Shown: positions 1-8,419, numbered from the stretch's first letter. The stretch is DNA of 64,000 nt from Anaerolineales bacterium (GCA_026129255.1 JAHCIJ010000001.1:496001-560000), one strand, 5' to 3'. Notes: generated by a model not told the origin, from the letters alone. A program made the numbers and translations.

Positions 1-1
1 C

Positions 2-1645
2 AAAGCGGCACTTAACGGGCTCAATCATGGAGTTATCTTTGAGCGTCTAAAGTTAGCATCTGTCGGTGACGCAGGACAGAGCCAACTCTACCAAGACGTT
101 CAAAGAGCGATTATTAACTTTCGCGAGTACTGCCTAAAGAACAATCTGGTAGATTTTTCTCTGCAAATCGAGATGCTTGCAAGTGAAGCTCAAAAAGACA
201 CGGGGAGTATTTGTGAGTATCTGCTATCAACATACAAGCACCTGATCTATGACAATAGCGAAGAAGATGCATTCGTGGTTCATGAGTTTGTGAAGGACTT
301 GCTTCCTAAGCTGGATAACTCAATCGTAATCTTTGACCATGATGCTGGGATACGCGAGTTTCTTGGTGCCTCGCCAGATTCAGCGTACACCCTGAAGGAT
401 CAGTGTGAAGATATTCGAGTTTTTAATGGTGCTAATAAATTTTACGGAGAGAAATCGGGGCTCACCAAGGCTTTGGATAGTGCGCTTGGGAGCAAGGCAA
501 CTCAAGTTGGGGATGGCGTAAATCTCCGGCAGGGCGCAGAAGTTATAGATAGCCGCTTTTTCCCCGAAATGATAGAGGCGACGACGGACAGAGTTGAAAC
601 TCTTGTTTCTAAACTAAATGTACCCCCTGAGCAGATAGCCGTTCTAGCTCCTTTTTTGCCCGATTCACTTCGATATGCACTTTCTTCTAGGCTCGAAAAA
701 GCAAAGATTCCTTGGGTTTCAAATCGCCCGTCTCGTTCAATAATAGAAGAGCCTATTAGCAAAAGTCTCATTGCACTAAGCTGCATTTCTCACCCTAGCT
801 GGGGCATGGTGCCGACTCTTGATGAGATTGTTCACATGCTTTCTCTCCTTATCCCAGGATTGGATATCATCCGCGCTCAGTTGCTAGCTGAGCATGCTTA
901 TAGAAGCAAAGGAGGGGGATTCCCTAGCTTATTGCCGTTTGACAGTCTATCCGTCAATGTAAAAACTCGTGTCACTGGCAATCTTGGCGAAAAATATGAG
1001 GGGCTTCGAAGCTACATTCAAGATTATGTGAATAAGCCGCCGCTTAGACTTGACGCATTTATTTCAGAGATTTTTGTTCAGCTACTCTCACGGTCTGGAT
1101 TCGGATTTGCATCAGACCTTGAAAACGGAAGAGTTGCTGGAAATTTTGTGGAATCAGCAAGGAAGTTTCGTCTTGTAGTTGAACTCATGGGAATAGAGCA
1201 GATTAGTGCCGCAAAAGAATTCATACTGATGCTCAAGGAAGAAATAGTCCAGGCTCAGTACTTTGAAAACTGGCAACAAATCAGCCGCAGCGCTCTCCTG
1301 ATCGCTCCGGCCCATACCTTCCTAATGCTAAATCGAGTTGTAGATTTTCAATTCTGGCTTGATATTGGCAGTTCGGCTTGGCACACCAGAATTCATCAAC
1401 CACTAACACACCCTTATGTACTTAGTCAGGGCTGGAGCACAGACAGATTTTGGACTGATCAGGATGAGCATAGAGAGAACAGAAGTCATTTGAGAAAAAT
1501 CGTTCTTGGTTTAGCGAGAAGGGCCAATGAAAAGGTTTTTCTCATGAGTTCACAGTTGTCGGAAAATGGGTATGAGAACCAGGGCTTACTTTGGGAGATG
1601 GCAAACGTGATGTCGAGGCAAAAAAATGATGCTGCACAAAGCTAG
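2..1645 (+). CDS. AddB-like helicase-fold protein, 5' end cut by window edge
   Basis: The reading frame is open from the first bases of the window, so the start lies outside; 547 residues are visible. I see no Walker A or DEAD-type motif in the visible part. The segment around residues 210-240 (IAVLAPFLPDSLRYALSSRL) resembles domain 2A of UvrD/AddB proteins, and the C-terminal third (LLIAPAHTFLMLNRVVDFQF, then VFLMSSQLSENGYENQG) sits where motifs V-VI would be but lacks the arginine finger pattern. The gene overlaps the next one, a true UvrD-type helicase, by 20 bp, and a nuclease gene follows. The inference is a non-catalytic AddB-like partner in a three-subunit helicase-nuclease. Codon use and AT content differ from the high-GC genes beyond 8.4 kb. 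Family assignment is by context and weak similarity. Confidence 0.55.
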   Translation, partial: KAALNGLNHGVIFERLKLASVGDAGQSQLYQDVQRAIINFREYCLKNNLVDFSLQIEMLASEAQKDTGSICEYLLSTYKHLIYDNSEEDAFVVHEFVKDLLPKLDNSIVIFDHDAGIREFLGASPDSAYTLKDQCEDIRVFNGANKFYGEKSGLTKALDSALGSKATQVGDGVNLRQGAEVIDSRFFPEMIEATTDRVETLVSKLNVPPEQIAVLAPFLPDSLRYALSSRLEKAKIPWVSNRPSRSIIEEPISKSLIALSCISHPSWGMVPTLDEIVHMLSLLIPGLDIIRAQLLAEHAYRSKGGGFPSLLPFDSLSVNVKTRVTGNLGEKYEGLRSYIQDYVNKPPLRLDAFISEIFVQLLSRSGFGFASDLENGRVAGNFVESARKFRLVVELMGIEQISAAKEFILMLKEEIVQAQYFENWQQISRSALLIAPAHTFLMLNRVVDFQFWLDIGSSAWHTRIHQPLTHPYVLSQGWSTDRFWTDQDEHRENRSHLRKIVLGLARRANEKVFLMSSQLSENGYENQGLLWEMANVMSRQKNDAAQS

Positions 1646-3863
1646 AGTCTCTCAGGAACAAGCTATCAACTATTCTGGGGGACGCCTGGGCATTGCAGCC
1701 GTGCCAGGCAGCGGGAAAACATGGACGCTCTCTCGACTTGCAGCCAAGCTTATTGGTGATGGAAAAATTCAGACGGATCAACGAGTTCTAATAGTTACTT
1801 TCGCAAATTCATCTGTAGAGAACTTCTCTCGCCAAATAAACTTAATGATAAAGGACGCCGGTTTCCTGCCTGGATATGGCTACAGAGTCCGAACCCTTCA
1901 TGGAGTTGCGCATGACATAGTGCGAGAACGACCAGGGCTTGTTGGTGTTTCAGAAGATTTTCAAATCATAGATGATCGAGCAAGCCAAGCAATTATTGAA
2001 AGTTTGGTAGAGCGATGGCTGCGAGATAATCCCTTGGCCCTTGATAGCTACTTGGCGGAAGTGGCACCCGACAGAATCGGCAATATACGAAGTGAACAAA
2101 TGCCTACCTTACTTCTCTCTTTGGCCAAAGATGGAATTGCTTATGCTAAAGACAGTCAAATCGCCCCTGAACAAATAGAAAATGGATTACAAGGCACGAC
2201 CGGAACGTACCAGCTGGCCACAATGATTTGGCAAATTTACTCTGAATACCAGAAGGCATTGGCTTACAGAGGGGCCTTAGATTTCTCGGATTTAATTCAT
2301 TTTGCCCGTAAAGCACTCGATGCCGACGGCGATTACCTTGAACGGTTGAGATACCGTTGGCCGTATGTGCTCGAAGATGAAGCTCAAGATAGCAGTGCCC
2401 TGCAAGAGGCAGTTTTGGCCAAACTGGTTGGGCCGAATGGCAATTGGGTGCGAGTGGGCGACCCTAATCAAGCTATCTATGAAACATTTACTACTGCTAA
2501 CCCTAATTTCCTTAGAAACTTTATTTCGACAGCATCATCAGTAGAGCTATCAGTTTCAGGAAGATCGTCACAGCCTGTTATCGATTTGGCAAATTATCTG
2601 ATTGCATGGACGCAAGAAGAACATCCTAATCTCGCCGCTCGTGATGCATTGTCTGCTCCACTCATACAGCCGGCTCCGGAGGGCGATCCGCAGGGAAACC
2701 CTTCGGCAAAGGAATCATCCATTTTTATCCCAAACGAAACTTTTTCTGATGCGGAAGAGCTTGAGTTCATCGCTGCCTCCTGTAGAGAGTGGGTTGATGA
2801 TTCACAACAACAAACCGCGGTAATACTGGTGCCATTTAATGACAGGGGGTTTGATTTAGTCAAAGCACTTCAAAGAAAAGGCATCGAGCCTATAGACACC
2901 TTACTTAAAAGTAGCATTGAAACGCGCAAGTCCGCGGGAGGAATTGTCGTTGTCCTTCGGTATCTTTCAAAGCCTTACGACCCGCAAAGATTGGCAGACG
3001 TATTAAAAGTCTATCAAAAGCACATAGCTGCCACTGAAATCAGCCAGGAAAGCCTAGAAATTCTGATGAATTATGTTAGGGGTCTAAGCAACCTAGAGAA
3101 TTTAGTTTGGCCTGTAGATCAGCAGGAATTTGAAGATTCACTTCGCGATTCTGGACTTGCTTCTGAGCGCATTAGATTGTTAACTTCTTTTATAGCTGTT
3201 GTCCGAAGATGGCTAATGTTAAGGTTATTCTCGGTTGATCAAATAATACTGTCTCTTGCATCTGAGATTTACAAGCAACCGGAAAAGATTGCCTTATGTC
3301 ACAAATTTGCCTTACTCCTGAAGGGCATAGCACGAGAGAATCCCGAATGGGGACTTAATGAACTTGCCGAGGAATTGACATTGATAGCTAAGAACAAAAG
3401 AAAATTCTTGGGGATGTCCCCAGACGAGATCGGCTTTGACCCCGACCAGCATAAGGGAAGAATTGCCATATCCACTGTTCATAGTGCCAAGGGTCTGGAG
3501 TGGGATCGGGTTTATTTGGTGTCAGCAAATAACTACAATTTTCCATCCGGCATGGATGGAGATAGTTTTTATGCAGAAAAATGGTTTATTCGAGGACGCC
3601 TTAACCTGATGGCCGAGGCGAAAGCTCAACTGGGAGCTGTTGCCTCCGGCCAAGAATACTATGAGGGCCAAGCCACTTACCAAGCGCGGGATGATTATGT
3701 CAAAGAAAGGCTACGACTACTCTATGTGGGCCTAACCAGAGCTAAGCGCGAGTTGATTATTACCTGGTCTAAAGGAAGATGGGGCAATAGCACTCCCGCC
3801 ATCGCGCTCACGGCTCTTCAAAAGTACAACCAGGAAAAAAATCATGCATCCTCCGAGATATAG
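1626..3863 (+). CDS. UvrD/AddA-family ATP-dependent DNA helicase
   Basis: A 745-residue superfamily 1A helicase. Visible motifs: Q motif near residue 10-12; Walker A AVPGSGKT at 25-32; motif Ia TFANSS near 58; Walker B LEDEAQD at 249-255; motif III GDPNQAIY at 278-285; motif V TVHSAKGLEWD near 616; motif VI YVGLTRAK near 700. No nuclease domain is fused at the C-terminus, unlike AddA or RecB; a separate nuclease gene follows with a 20-bp overlap. Such proteins translocate 3'-5' on single-stranded DNA; here the likely role is DNA end processing, recombination repair or defence within a mobile region. The ATG at 1626 lies inside the upstream gene, consistent with translational coupling. The helicase call is secure; the biological role is inferred. 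Confidence 0.92.
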   Translation: MMLHKARVSQEQAINYSGGRLGIAAVPGSGKTWTLSRLAAKLIGDGKIQTDQRVLIVTFANSSVENFSRQINLMIKDAGFLPGYGYRVRTLHGVAHDIVRERPGLVGVSEDFQIIDDRASQAIIESLVERWLRDNPLALDSYLAEVAPDRIGNIRSEQMPTLLLSLAKDGIAYAKDSQIAPEQIENGLQGTTGTYQLATMIWQIYSEYQKALAYRGALDFSDLIHFARKALDADGDYLERLRYRWPYVLEDEAQDSSALQEAVLAKLVGPNGNWVRVGDPNQAIYETFTTANPNFLRNFISTASSVELSVSGRSSQPVIDLANYLIAWTQEEHPNLAARDALSAPLIQPAPEGDPQGNPSAKESSIFIPNETFSDAEELEFIAASCREWVDDSQQQTAVILVPFNDRGFDLVKALQRKGIEPIDTLLKSSIETRKSAGGIVVVLRYLSKPYDPQRLADVLKVYQKHIAATEISQESLEILMNYVRGLSNLENLVWPVDQQEFEDSLRDSGLASERIRLLTSFIAVVRRWLMLRLFSVDQIILSLASEIYKQPEKIALCHKFALLLKGIARENPEWGLNELAEELTLIAKNKRKFLGMSPDEIGFDPDQHKGRIAISTVHSAKGLEWDRVYLVSANNYNFPSGMDGDSFYAEKWFIRGRLNLMAEAKAQLGAVASGQEYYEGQATYQARDDYVKERLRLLYVGLTRAKRELIITWSKGRWGNSTPAIALTALQKYNQEKNHASSEI

Positions 3864-4653
3864 CCAAGCAAGTCTTCAGGATTTCGTGGACTGTCGACGC
3901 AGGTTCTTCTATCGGAGGAATCTAAATTTAAACTGGCCTGCGGCCAATATTGAAACTGCTGACGATCATGAGCAAAAGATATTGGCCGGCGAGATATTTC
4001 ACACCATGATCCATCAGCTGCTCATCGGAATTCCACCAAACGAGATTAATTCAATGGAGATCCATCCATATGTCGAAAGATGGTGGACGACCTTTCTTAA
4101 TAACATACCTGTCGCCAAAACTGGACGTATGCACCCGGAATTTGTGCTGACAACTTCAATTGCGAATTCCCTTTTGATAGCCAAATACGATCTAATCCAC
4201 AATGTCGATGAGGAATATACTATTTTTGATTGGAAAACTTCAAAAACCTTGCCTAAGGAAGGAGTGCTTAGGAAAAGGTTGCAAACAAGGGTCTACCTCT
4301 TTGCACTGGCCAGCGCTGGACTTCCTGGAAGTTCAACTGCCATTAGGCCCGAAAAGATAAAAATGACTTACTGGTTTTCTGAGCACCCGCATCAGGCTGT
4401 GACTATCCGATACTCGCAAGAACAGAAGTTGTTGGACGAAACATACCTAGAAGACTTGATATCTGAAATCTCCAGATTGAAGCTAATCGATGAGTTTGAA
4501 AAAACAGATAACAGAAGACTATGTAATTACTGCGAGTTCAAAGTTCTATGTGGAAGAGACGGCCAAACTCCAGAAAATCAGATTGATGACTTCGGTTTTG
4601 AAAGCGATGCGGAATTCTTCTTGGGGGAAGATGAACCTTCGCCGGAATCCTGA
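3844..4653 (+). CDS. PD-(D/E)XK nuclease, RecB/Cas4/AddB C-terminal type with Fe-S cysteines
   Basis: A 269-residue protein with the full RecB-family nuclease signature: GxxxH at 49-53, Asp116, the DxK pair in FDWKTS (Asp129, Lys131) and QxxxY at 147-151. Four cysteines, Cys17 near the N-terminus and Cys227, Cys230 and Cys236 near the C-terminus, match the spacing logic of the 4Fe-4S staple of AddB and Cas4 nucleases. The gene overlaps the helicase gene by 20 bp, the same length as the overlap before it, so the three genes form one tight operon. The inferred role is the nuclease subunit of a split AddAB-like complex that resects DNA ends. A Cas4-like adaptation role is unlikely since no cas genes or CRISPR array are visible. 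Confidence 0.88.
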   Translation: MHPPRYSQASLQDFVDCRRRFFYRRNLNLNWPAANIETADDHEQKILAGEIFHTMIHQLLIGIPPNEINSMEIHPYVERWWTTFLNNIPVAKTGRMHPEFVLTTSIANSLLIAKYDLIHNVDEEYTIFDWKTSKTLPKEGVLRKRLQTRVYLFALASAGLPGSSTAIRPEKIKMTYWFSEHPHQAVTIRYSQEQKLLDETYLEDLISEISRLKLIDEFEKTDNRRLCNYCEFKVLCGRDGQTPENQIDDFGFESDAEFFLGEDEPSPES

Positions 4654-4666
4654 ATACTTTGAAAGG

Positions 4667-5158
4667 CTATTCTCCTCGCGGCAAAGTCCAGTACCTGTCA
4701 TTAACGATATTGGAGATTGACCTAGGATGTAACTTGTATAGATAGGCTAGTTCTTTGATTTTCTTTTTTTCCACATTCCGCAGCCTGCGTATCTCTCGCA
4801 CTTGGTCAGCAGTCAGTTTTGCCCTGCCGTTTCTTTCGCCCTTCGCGGTTCTGCCTCGCTCTGTTGCATCCCGATTGTTATCAGCAACAGTGCCCAATTC
4901 CAGGTGAGCAGGATTGCAACATAAGCGGTTATCGCATCTATGCCTTACTAACAGACCTGGGGGAATATCACCTTTCTCAAGTCGATAGGCGACTCTATGG
5001 GCTAATGCAGTTCTCCCTCTTGTAATTCCAAAAGATCCATATCCCTTAGACTGCCTGGCAGCTTTCCAGTCCCAACACTCAGCTTCCTGGCCTATTTGAA
5101 CCTTGTCCCAAAAACGCTTGCGTAGGGCATCATCATCAATAAAATCTCGTATCAACAT
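4667..5158 (-). CDS. HNH endonuclease with C-terminal helix-turn-helix
   Basis: A 163-residue protein. Residues about 28-100 hold an HNH_3-type domain: CWDW start, HRVAY helix, then a zinc-binding core with C, CC and the NPAHLELGT motif. The C-terminal 45 residues (LTADQVREIRRLR onward) look like a resolvase-type or NUMOD-like HTH DNA-binding unit ending in DRYW. This layout is typical of phage and homing endonucleases that move themselves or nick target DNA. An AGGAG sequence lies about 9 nt upstream of the ATG. It is convergent with the nuclease gene, with 13 bp between stops, and lies in the accessory region, so it is probably mobile. Target site unknown. Confidence 0.85.
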   Translation of the reverse strand: MLIRDFIDDDALRKRFWDKVQIGQEAECWDWKAARQSKGYGSFGITRGRTALAHRVAYRLEKGDIPPGLLVRHRCDNRLCCNPAHLELGTVADNNRDATERGRTAKGERNGRAKLTADQVREIRRLRNVEKKKIKELAYLYKLHPRSISNIVNDRYWTLPRGE

Positions 5159-5309
5159 AAAAATAATCTCCTAAATCTAAGGACTCCATCAGATAGGGGA
5201 AACAATAGATAAAATTGCCCCTAATGACTGCTTTACACAGAAAATTAATGGATTAATAAGCTAGAGCTAGAGAAAAGCTCTCTATAAAACTAATAGTTAA
5301 TAAATCACT

Positions 5310-6185
5310 TTAATGGGTAGCACTATTTGTAGTGCTTATGGGTGAAACATATTCATGAATCAGTCCTGCCCCGTGCTTCTTCTGAAGTAGATACACTCCT
5401 TCCTTCCCAATCTTCCCGGTATTGAGTTTTCTAGCCACTTCTTTGACATCCTTGTAATAAATGCGTTGTTTCTTTCCCGGTTCAGCTCCGTCACTTATAT
5501 CAGAACCTCCAGAGGCCGAAAAACGGCCATTTATATTCTTGTCAAATAGCGGAATAGTTGCCTCATACCGGTTGGCTATCTGCCAAACCAGTTCTAGCTC
5601 TCCGTCTTTATCGATGTCCTCTGACCACACCCCTCTTTTCTCTTCGGCGCTTAGCCTGTCCGCAATGGGCAACTTAAACAAGGTGCCTTCAAAAATCTTG
5701 GTATAGGCCTTTTGCTTCACTACTTTAATTTTTGCTATCTTTTCATAACGAATCTGTGTGCGCTCAGAGATTCCAAACAGCTTTTCAATAGTTACGCGGC
5801 TTAATATCTTTGGCTCTCGGGCGAAGTAGGTGCTGTAAATGAATGCCTTAAAGGATTGCAACGAGGCGAATGCCCGTTCAGGCAGCAATACCCTGGCTCC
5901 AGGCGTTGTACCGAGGTAGCCTGTAATCTTATGAATCCCCTTGATGTGAAGAATGTCTCCGTCTGTTCGCCACCACGGCCCTTCTCCACTTCTCAACAAA
6001 CTAACCAGCCCGCGCTGAGTGTAGTATGTTCCCAGTACCCGTAGCGCGGTGTCGCGTGGAATCCACCCACATCCATCCGTTTGCTGAGCCCTCAATAAAT
6101 ACCAGGCCCTTAGGAAGGTGGTGTTCTCTTTTAGCAGTGATATGCGGTTGAATTCAGTATAGGTATGCAAATAACCTTTAAGCAT
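5310..6185 (-). CDS. Unknown accessory-region protein with a possible internal HTH
   Basis: A 291-residue soluble protein that I do not recognise. The middle segment (VTIEKLFGISERTQIRYEKI, near residues 130-150) reads like a helix-turn-helix, and the protein is rich in Lys and Arg with a charged C-terminal half. There is no signal peptide or membrane segment. A GAGGAAG sequence 10-16 nt upstream supports the ATG at 6185. A consensus promoter about 380 nt upstream points into it. Position between an HNH endonuclease and a tyrosine recombinase suggests a plasmid or integrative-element function such as replication initiation or regulation, but this is only context. Confidence 0.6.
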   Translation of the reverse strand: MLKGYLHTYTEFNRISLLKENTTFLRAWYLLRAQQTDGCGWIPRDTALRVLGTYYTQRGLVSLLRSGEGPWWRTDGDILHIKGIHKITGYLGTTPGARVLLPERAFASLQSFKAFIYSTYFAREPKILSRVTIEKLFGISERTQIRYEKIAKIKVVKQKAYTKIFEGTLFKLPIADRLSAEEKRGVWSEDIDKDGELELVWQIANRYEATIPLFDKNINGRFSASGGSDISDGAEPGKKQRIYYKDVKEVARKLNTGKIGKEGVYLLQKKHGAGLIHEYVSPISTTNSATH

Positions 6186-6706
6186 TCGTACTATTACTTC
6201 CTCAAAGCCCCACAGGGGATTTCATAAGACAAAAAATCGGGAATATCGTGTTTTTCCTCCCCCGATAAGCTCTTTCCCAATAGCTTCAATAGCTCACAGA
6301 GCTTCAGATCAAGCCCGATAACTCATTTGGACAGCTAGGGATTTAGACCCTTTACCCCCTGGATCATTGCAATTTGACAATAAAAATGCCCTTAAACCAC
6401 GAAGCTAGTACCTAATTCGGTACCCGAATGGGTCATCCAGATAAGCTGCTAACAGGGAAAAACAAGCTCAAGCCCCCAAAAATCCGCTTTACACTGTTTC
6501 TACTACAATTATACCATATTTCGAGAAAAGCAGCATATTATAGAACAAAGATCCCCTAATTGACCCCAATTATAACACAAATGAAAAGATTTGTCAAGTA
6601 GTGAATAGCCCGATAAGGCTTTTCCGGGCAGGTATGGTGTCTGAGAGCTACACAGGGCCGTCAAAATGCTACCTGTAGCCCCCTTTTTTCTACAACAGGT
6701 GGGGGG
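6186..6706. other. Gene-free, AT-rich stretch between the unknown gene and the recombinase
   Basis: No plausible gene is seen here. The stretch holds a consensus minus-strand promoter (6569-6597), a second weaker minus-strand -10 with an extended TGG element (6508-6513), a short inverted repeat ATTCGG-TAC-CCGAAT (6415-6429), and three copies of CCCGATAA (starting at 6261, 6314 and 6609). The three copies could be binding sites for an element-encoded protein, but their spacing is irregular. Confidence 0.5.
6569..6597 (-). promoter_or_regulatory. Consensus sigma-70 promoter, TTGACA-17-TATAAT
   Basis: On the minus strand a perfect -35 TTGACA (6592-6597) and a perfect -10 TATAAT (6569-6574) are separated by exactly 17 bp. 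It points toward the unknown gene starting at 6185, implying a leader of roughly 375 nt, and away from the recombinase. Confidence 0.8.
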
Positions 6707-7612
6707 TCAAAGGTGGTTATCTATAGGCCCAAAAGCCCTATGAGCCACCTGCAAGTCATCGTCTAGCATCTGTACATAGTGATTGGTCATTTCCAGCGAG
6801 GTATGTCCCAATAAGCCCTGTAGATGCAGAGGATTCATGCCTGCCCTGAGTGACAGGGTGGCAAAAGTGCGGCGCAGCATATGAGCTGACAAACGAATGC
6901 CCGCCCGTTTCCCAATTCTCAGCAGCATAGACCGTAGTCCAGGATGGGTCATTCTGCCGCCAGTTTGGGTCTGAATTACAGGTTGTGTAGCCTCCGAGGC
7001 CACAAGTCTTCTGTACTTTAGCAAGGCTCGTCTGGTCTTTACGCCAGCCATTACAGTTCTGAACTTGCCGCCCTTGCCTTCACGGATTGCTATCAGCCCT
7101 TTAGAAATATCTAGATCAGCCCAATTGAGCGCACAGAGTTCAGCCCGCCGTATACCGGTATCAGCCATCAAAAGCACTAAAGCCAAATCACGGGGATTCT
7201 TGCATACGGAGATAACATGCCTCAGCTCATCAGCATCCAGAACTGGCAGGCGTTTCTTGGAAATCGTGGGCATTCGGAACTTGACTTCATCGGGGTGATA
7301 GCCCTCTGAGTACAGAAACCTTACAAATGTCCGGATTGCCCTGGCATGCCCATTGATGGAGCTATCTTTCATTCCATGCCCGACCAATTCAGCTAGATGC
7401 AGGCGAACATGCCGAGCTGTAATCTGGGTAGGGTGGTGGACGTTACAACCTTCCAACCAGCTCACGAAGCGGCCTGTTGTAAACCCATACCATCTCATAG
7501 TCTGTTCTGAGCACAGCATAGCCTGGCGGGACAATATAAAGTCCGTGTAGGCTTCCTGTAGCTCAATCGAGGCAAGTGCCCACTTCTGCTTAGTTTCCTT
7601 GCTTGAAGACAT
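6707..7612 (-). CDS. Tyrosine recombinase (XerC/D-like integrase)
   Basis: A 301-residue site-specific recombinase. An N-terminal SAM-like core-binding domain (about residues 20-105) precedes the catalytic domain. The catalytic set is complete: Arg near 155 (DTGIRRAELCAL), Lys near 182 (EGKGGKFRTV), His244 and Arg247 (HMLRRTFATLSLRAG), His270 (LLGHTSLEMT) and the nucleophile Tyr near 279 (NHYVQ). I use the ATG at 7612, which has a GGTGG sequence just upstream, rather than the TTG at 7624. It lies next to a disrupted tRNA-Gly, the classic arrangement of an integrase beside its attachment site, so it probably integrates and excises the element that spans the left part of the window. A chromosomal XerC/D dimer-resolution role is less likely given this position. 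Confidence 0.9.
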   Translation of the reverse strand: MSSSKETKQKWALASIELQEAYTDFILSRQAMLCSEQTMRWYGFTTGRFVSWLEGCNVHHPTQITARHVRLHLAELVGHGMKDSSINGHARAIRTFVRFLYSEGYHPDEVKFRMPTISKKRLPVLDADELRHVISVCKNPRDLALVLLMADTGIRRAELCALNWADLDISKGLIAIREGKGGKFRTVMAGVKTRRALLKYRRLVASEATQPVIQTQTGGRMTHPGLRSMLLRIGKRAGIRLSAHMLRRTFATLSLRAGMNPLHLQGLLGHTSLEMTNHYVQMLDDDLQVAHRAFGPIDNHL

Positions 7613-7613
7613 A

Positions 7614-7640
7614 AAAACCACCAATTTACGGGTGGTTTTG
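7614..7640. terminator. Bidirectional hairpin between tRNA fragment and recombinase
   Basis: AAAACCACC and GGTGGTTTT flank an 8-nt loop, giving a terminator-like stem with A/T tails on both sides. Read leftward, it would end transcripts from the tRNA-Gly promoter just before the recombinase start; it also overlaps the recombinase leader and so could affect its translation. Confidence 0.5.
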
Positions 7641-7673
7641 GTTGATTTTAGGGATTTGAGTTGGAGTGAGAGC

Positions 7674-7720
7674 GAATGCTTGCTTGGGAAGCAAGTGCCT
7701 TACCACTTGGCGACACCCGC
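7674..7720 (-). tRNA. 5' portion of tRNA-Gly(CCC), disrupted; probable attachment site
   Basis: Read on the minus strand from 7720, the sequence has canonical tRNA geometry through position 43: acceptor arm GCGGGTG, U8, D arm GCC-AAGTGGTAA-GGC, A26, anticodon stem CTTGC/GCAAG and loop TTCCCAA with anticodon CCC. After a CATTC variable region no T arm can be folded: there is no TTCRA loop, and a CACCCGT that could close the acceptor stem occurs only about 40 nt later. So the 3' third of the gene is missing or replaced. The start of the tyrosine recombinase gene lies 60 bp away. I read this as the junction created by integration into a tRNA-Gly gene; the matching half should be at the other end of the element, outside the window. 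Confidence 0.65.
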
Positions 7721-7729
7721 GCGGGGCAC

Positions 7730-7735
7730 ATTATA
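7730..7735 (-). promoter_or_regulatory. -10 element of the tRNA-Gly fragment
   Basis: A TATAAT on the minus strand lies 9 nt before the first acceptor base and is followed by a GC-rich discriminator, as expected for a tRNA promoter. The -35 region is poor. Confidence 0.45.
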
Positions 7736-7771
7736 ACGCTTGGATGAGGGGTGGAAGCATAGAGAAGGCAA

Positions 7772-7816
7772 GCTCGGCATCAGCCGAGCGCGTTCTCCCG
7801 CGCAGCGAGGCTGCGC
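7772..7816. repeat. Two adjacent 7-bp-stem hairpins
   Basis: GCTCGGC-ATCA-GCCGAGC (7772-7789) is followed after 10 nt by GCGCAGC-GAG-GCTGCGC (7800-7816). Both stems are perfect. They lie just outside the tRNA fragment and upstream of the next gene; they could be REP-like elements or leader structures. There is no T-run after either. Confidence 0.6.
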
Positions 7817-7873
7817 ACGTAAGATTTATAATGCTGAGACAATTAAGAATCGTCACCAAAGGTGATAGAAACA

Positions 7874-8398
7874 ATGGCATTGTTAGCTGAAGAAATTGTT
7901 GAAGAATGGCTAAACCGGCAAGGATGGTTTACGATTCGGGGAATTAAACTAGGAGTCCACGAAATTGACCTGCTGGCAATGAAGGTAGTAGAGAATAAAC
8001 AGATTTGTAGGCATATTGAAGTTACTGCCTCAAATAACCCAGTTAGCTATATCACTAGTGTTCCAAAAGCAATTCAAAAAGAAACAGGCCGAAAACCGAG
8101 CAGTTCAAAGCTTCGAACAGCTGAAGAGCTCCAGGCAGGTATTCATGAGTGGATAGATAAAAAATTCAATCTCAGAGTAAAAAGAGAATTACGTGAGATG
8201 CTCTACCCAGGCGATTGGTCCTTTGAGCTTGTGATAAATGAAATTAGGCACCCGCTTGAAGTAGAGCTATTCGAAAAGACTAATATTCAGGTGCATCGCC
8301 TGAAAGACATTCTGAGTGATCTTAAGAATAAAAGGATGCCGATTCAAAGTGCTTCTGGGACTTCATTAGTAGATTTAATCTACTTTAACGACCAGTAA
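7874..8398 (+). CDS. Unknown protein, possible PD-(D/E)XK nuclease-fold relic
   Basis: A 174-residue protein. The ATG at 7874 is preceded by AAAGGTGAT, a good ribosome site, so I prefer it to the GTG at 7862. The N-terminal 55 residues show a helix EEIVEEWLNRQGW, then HEIDLLAMK and HIEVTAS, which resembles the restriction-endonuclease fold order of Glu, Asp and ExK, but the lysine of the last motif is missing (EVT). The rest is charged and helical. It is AT-richer than the following genes and lies immediately beside the tRNA border, so it may be part of the accessory region or of an older insertion. Nuclease function is speculative. Confidence 0.6.
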   Translation: MALLAEEIVEEWLNRQGWFTIRGIKLGVHEIDLLAMKVVENKQICRHIEVTASNNPVSYITSVPKAIQKETGRKPSSSKLRTAEELQAGIHEWIDKKFNLRVKRELREMLYPGDWSFELVINEIRHPLEVELFEKTNIQVHRLKDILSDLKNKRMPIQSASGTSLVDLIYFNDQ

Positions 8399-8419
8399 AC
8401 AACCACCAACAGAACAACC

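Noticed and set aside
7614..7720. Complete tRNA-Gly gene with an unusual 3' half
   Set aside because: No T arm with a TTCRA loop can be folded between the anticodon stem and the CACCCGT segment, and the distance is about twice that allowed.
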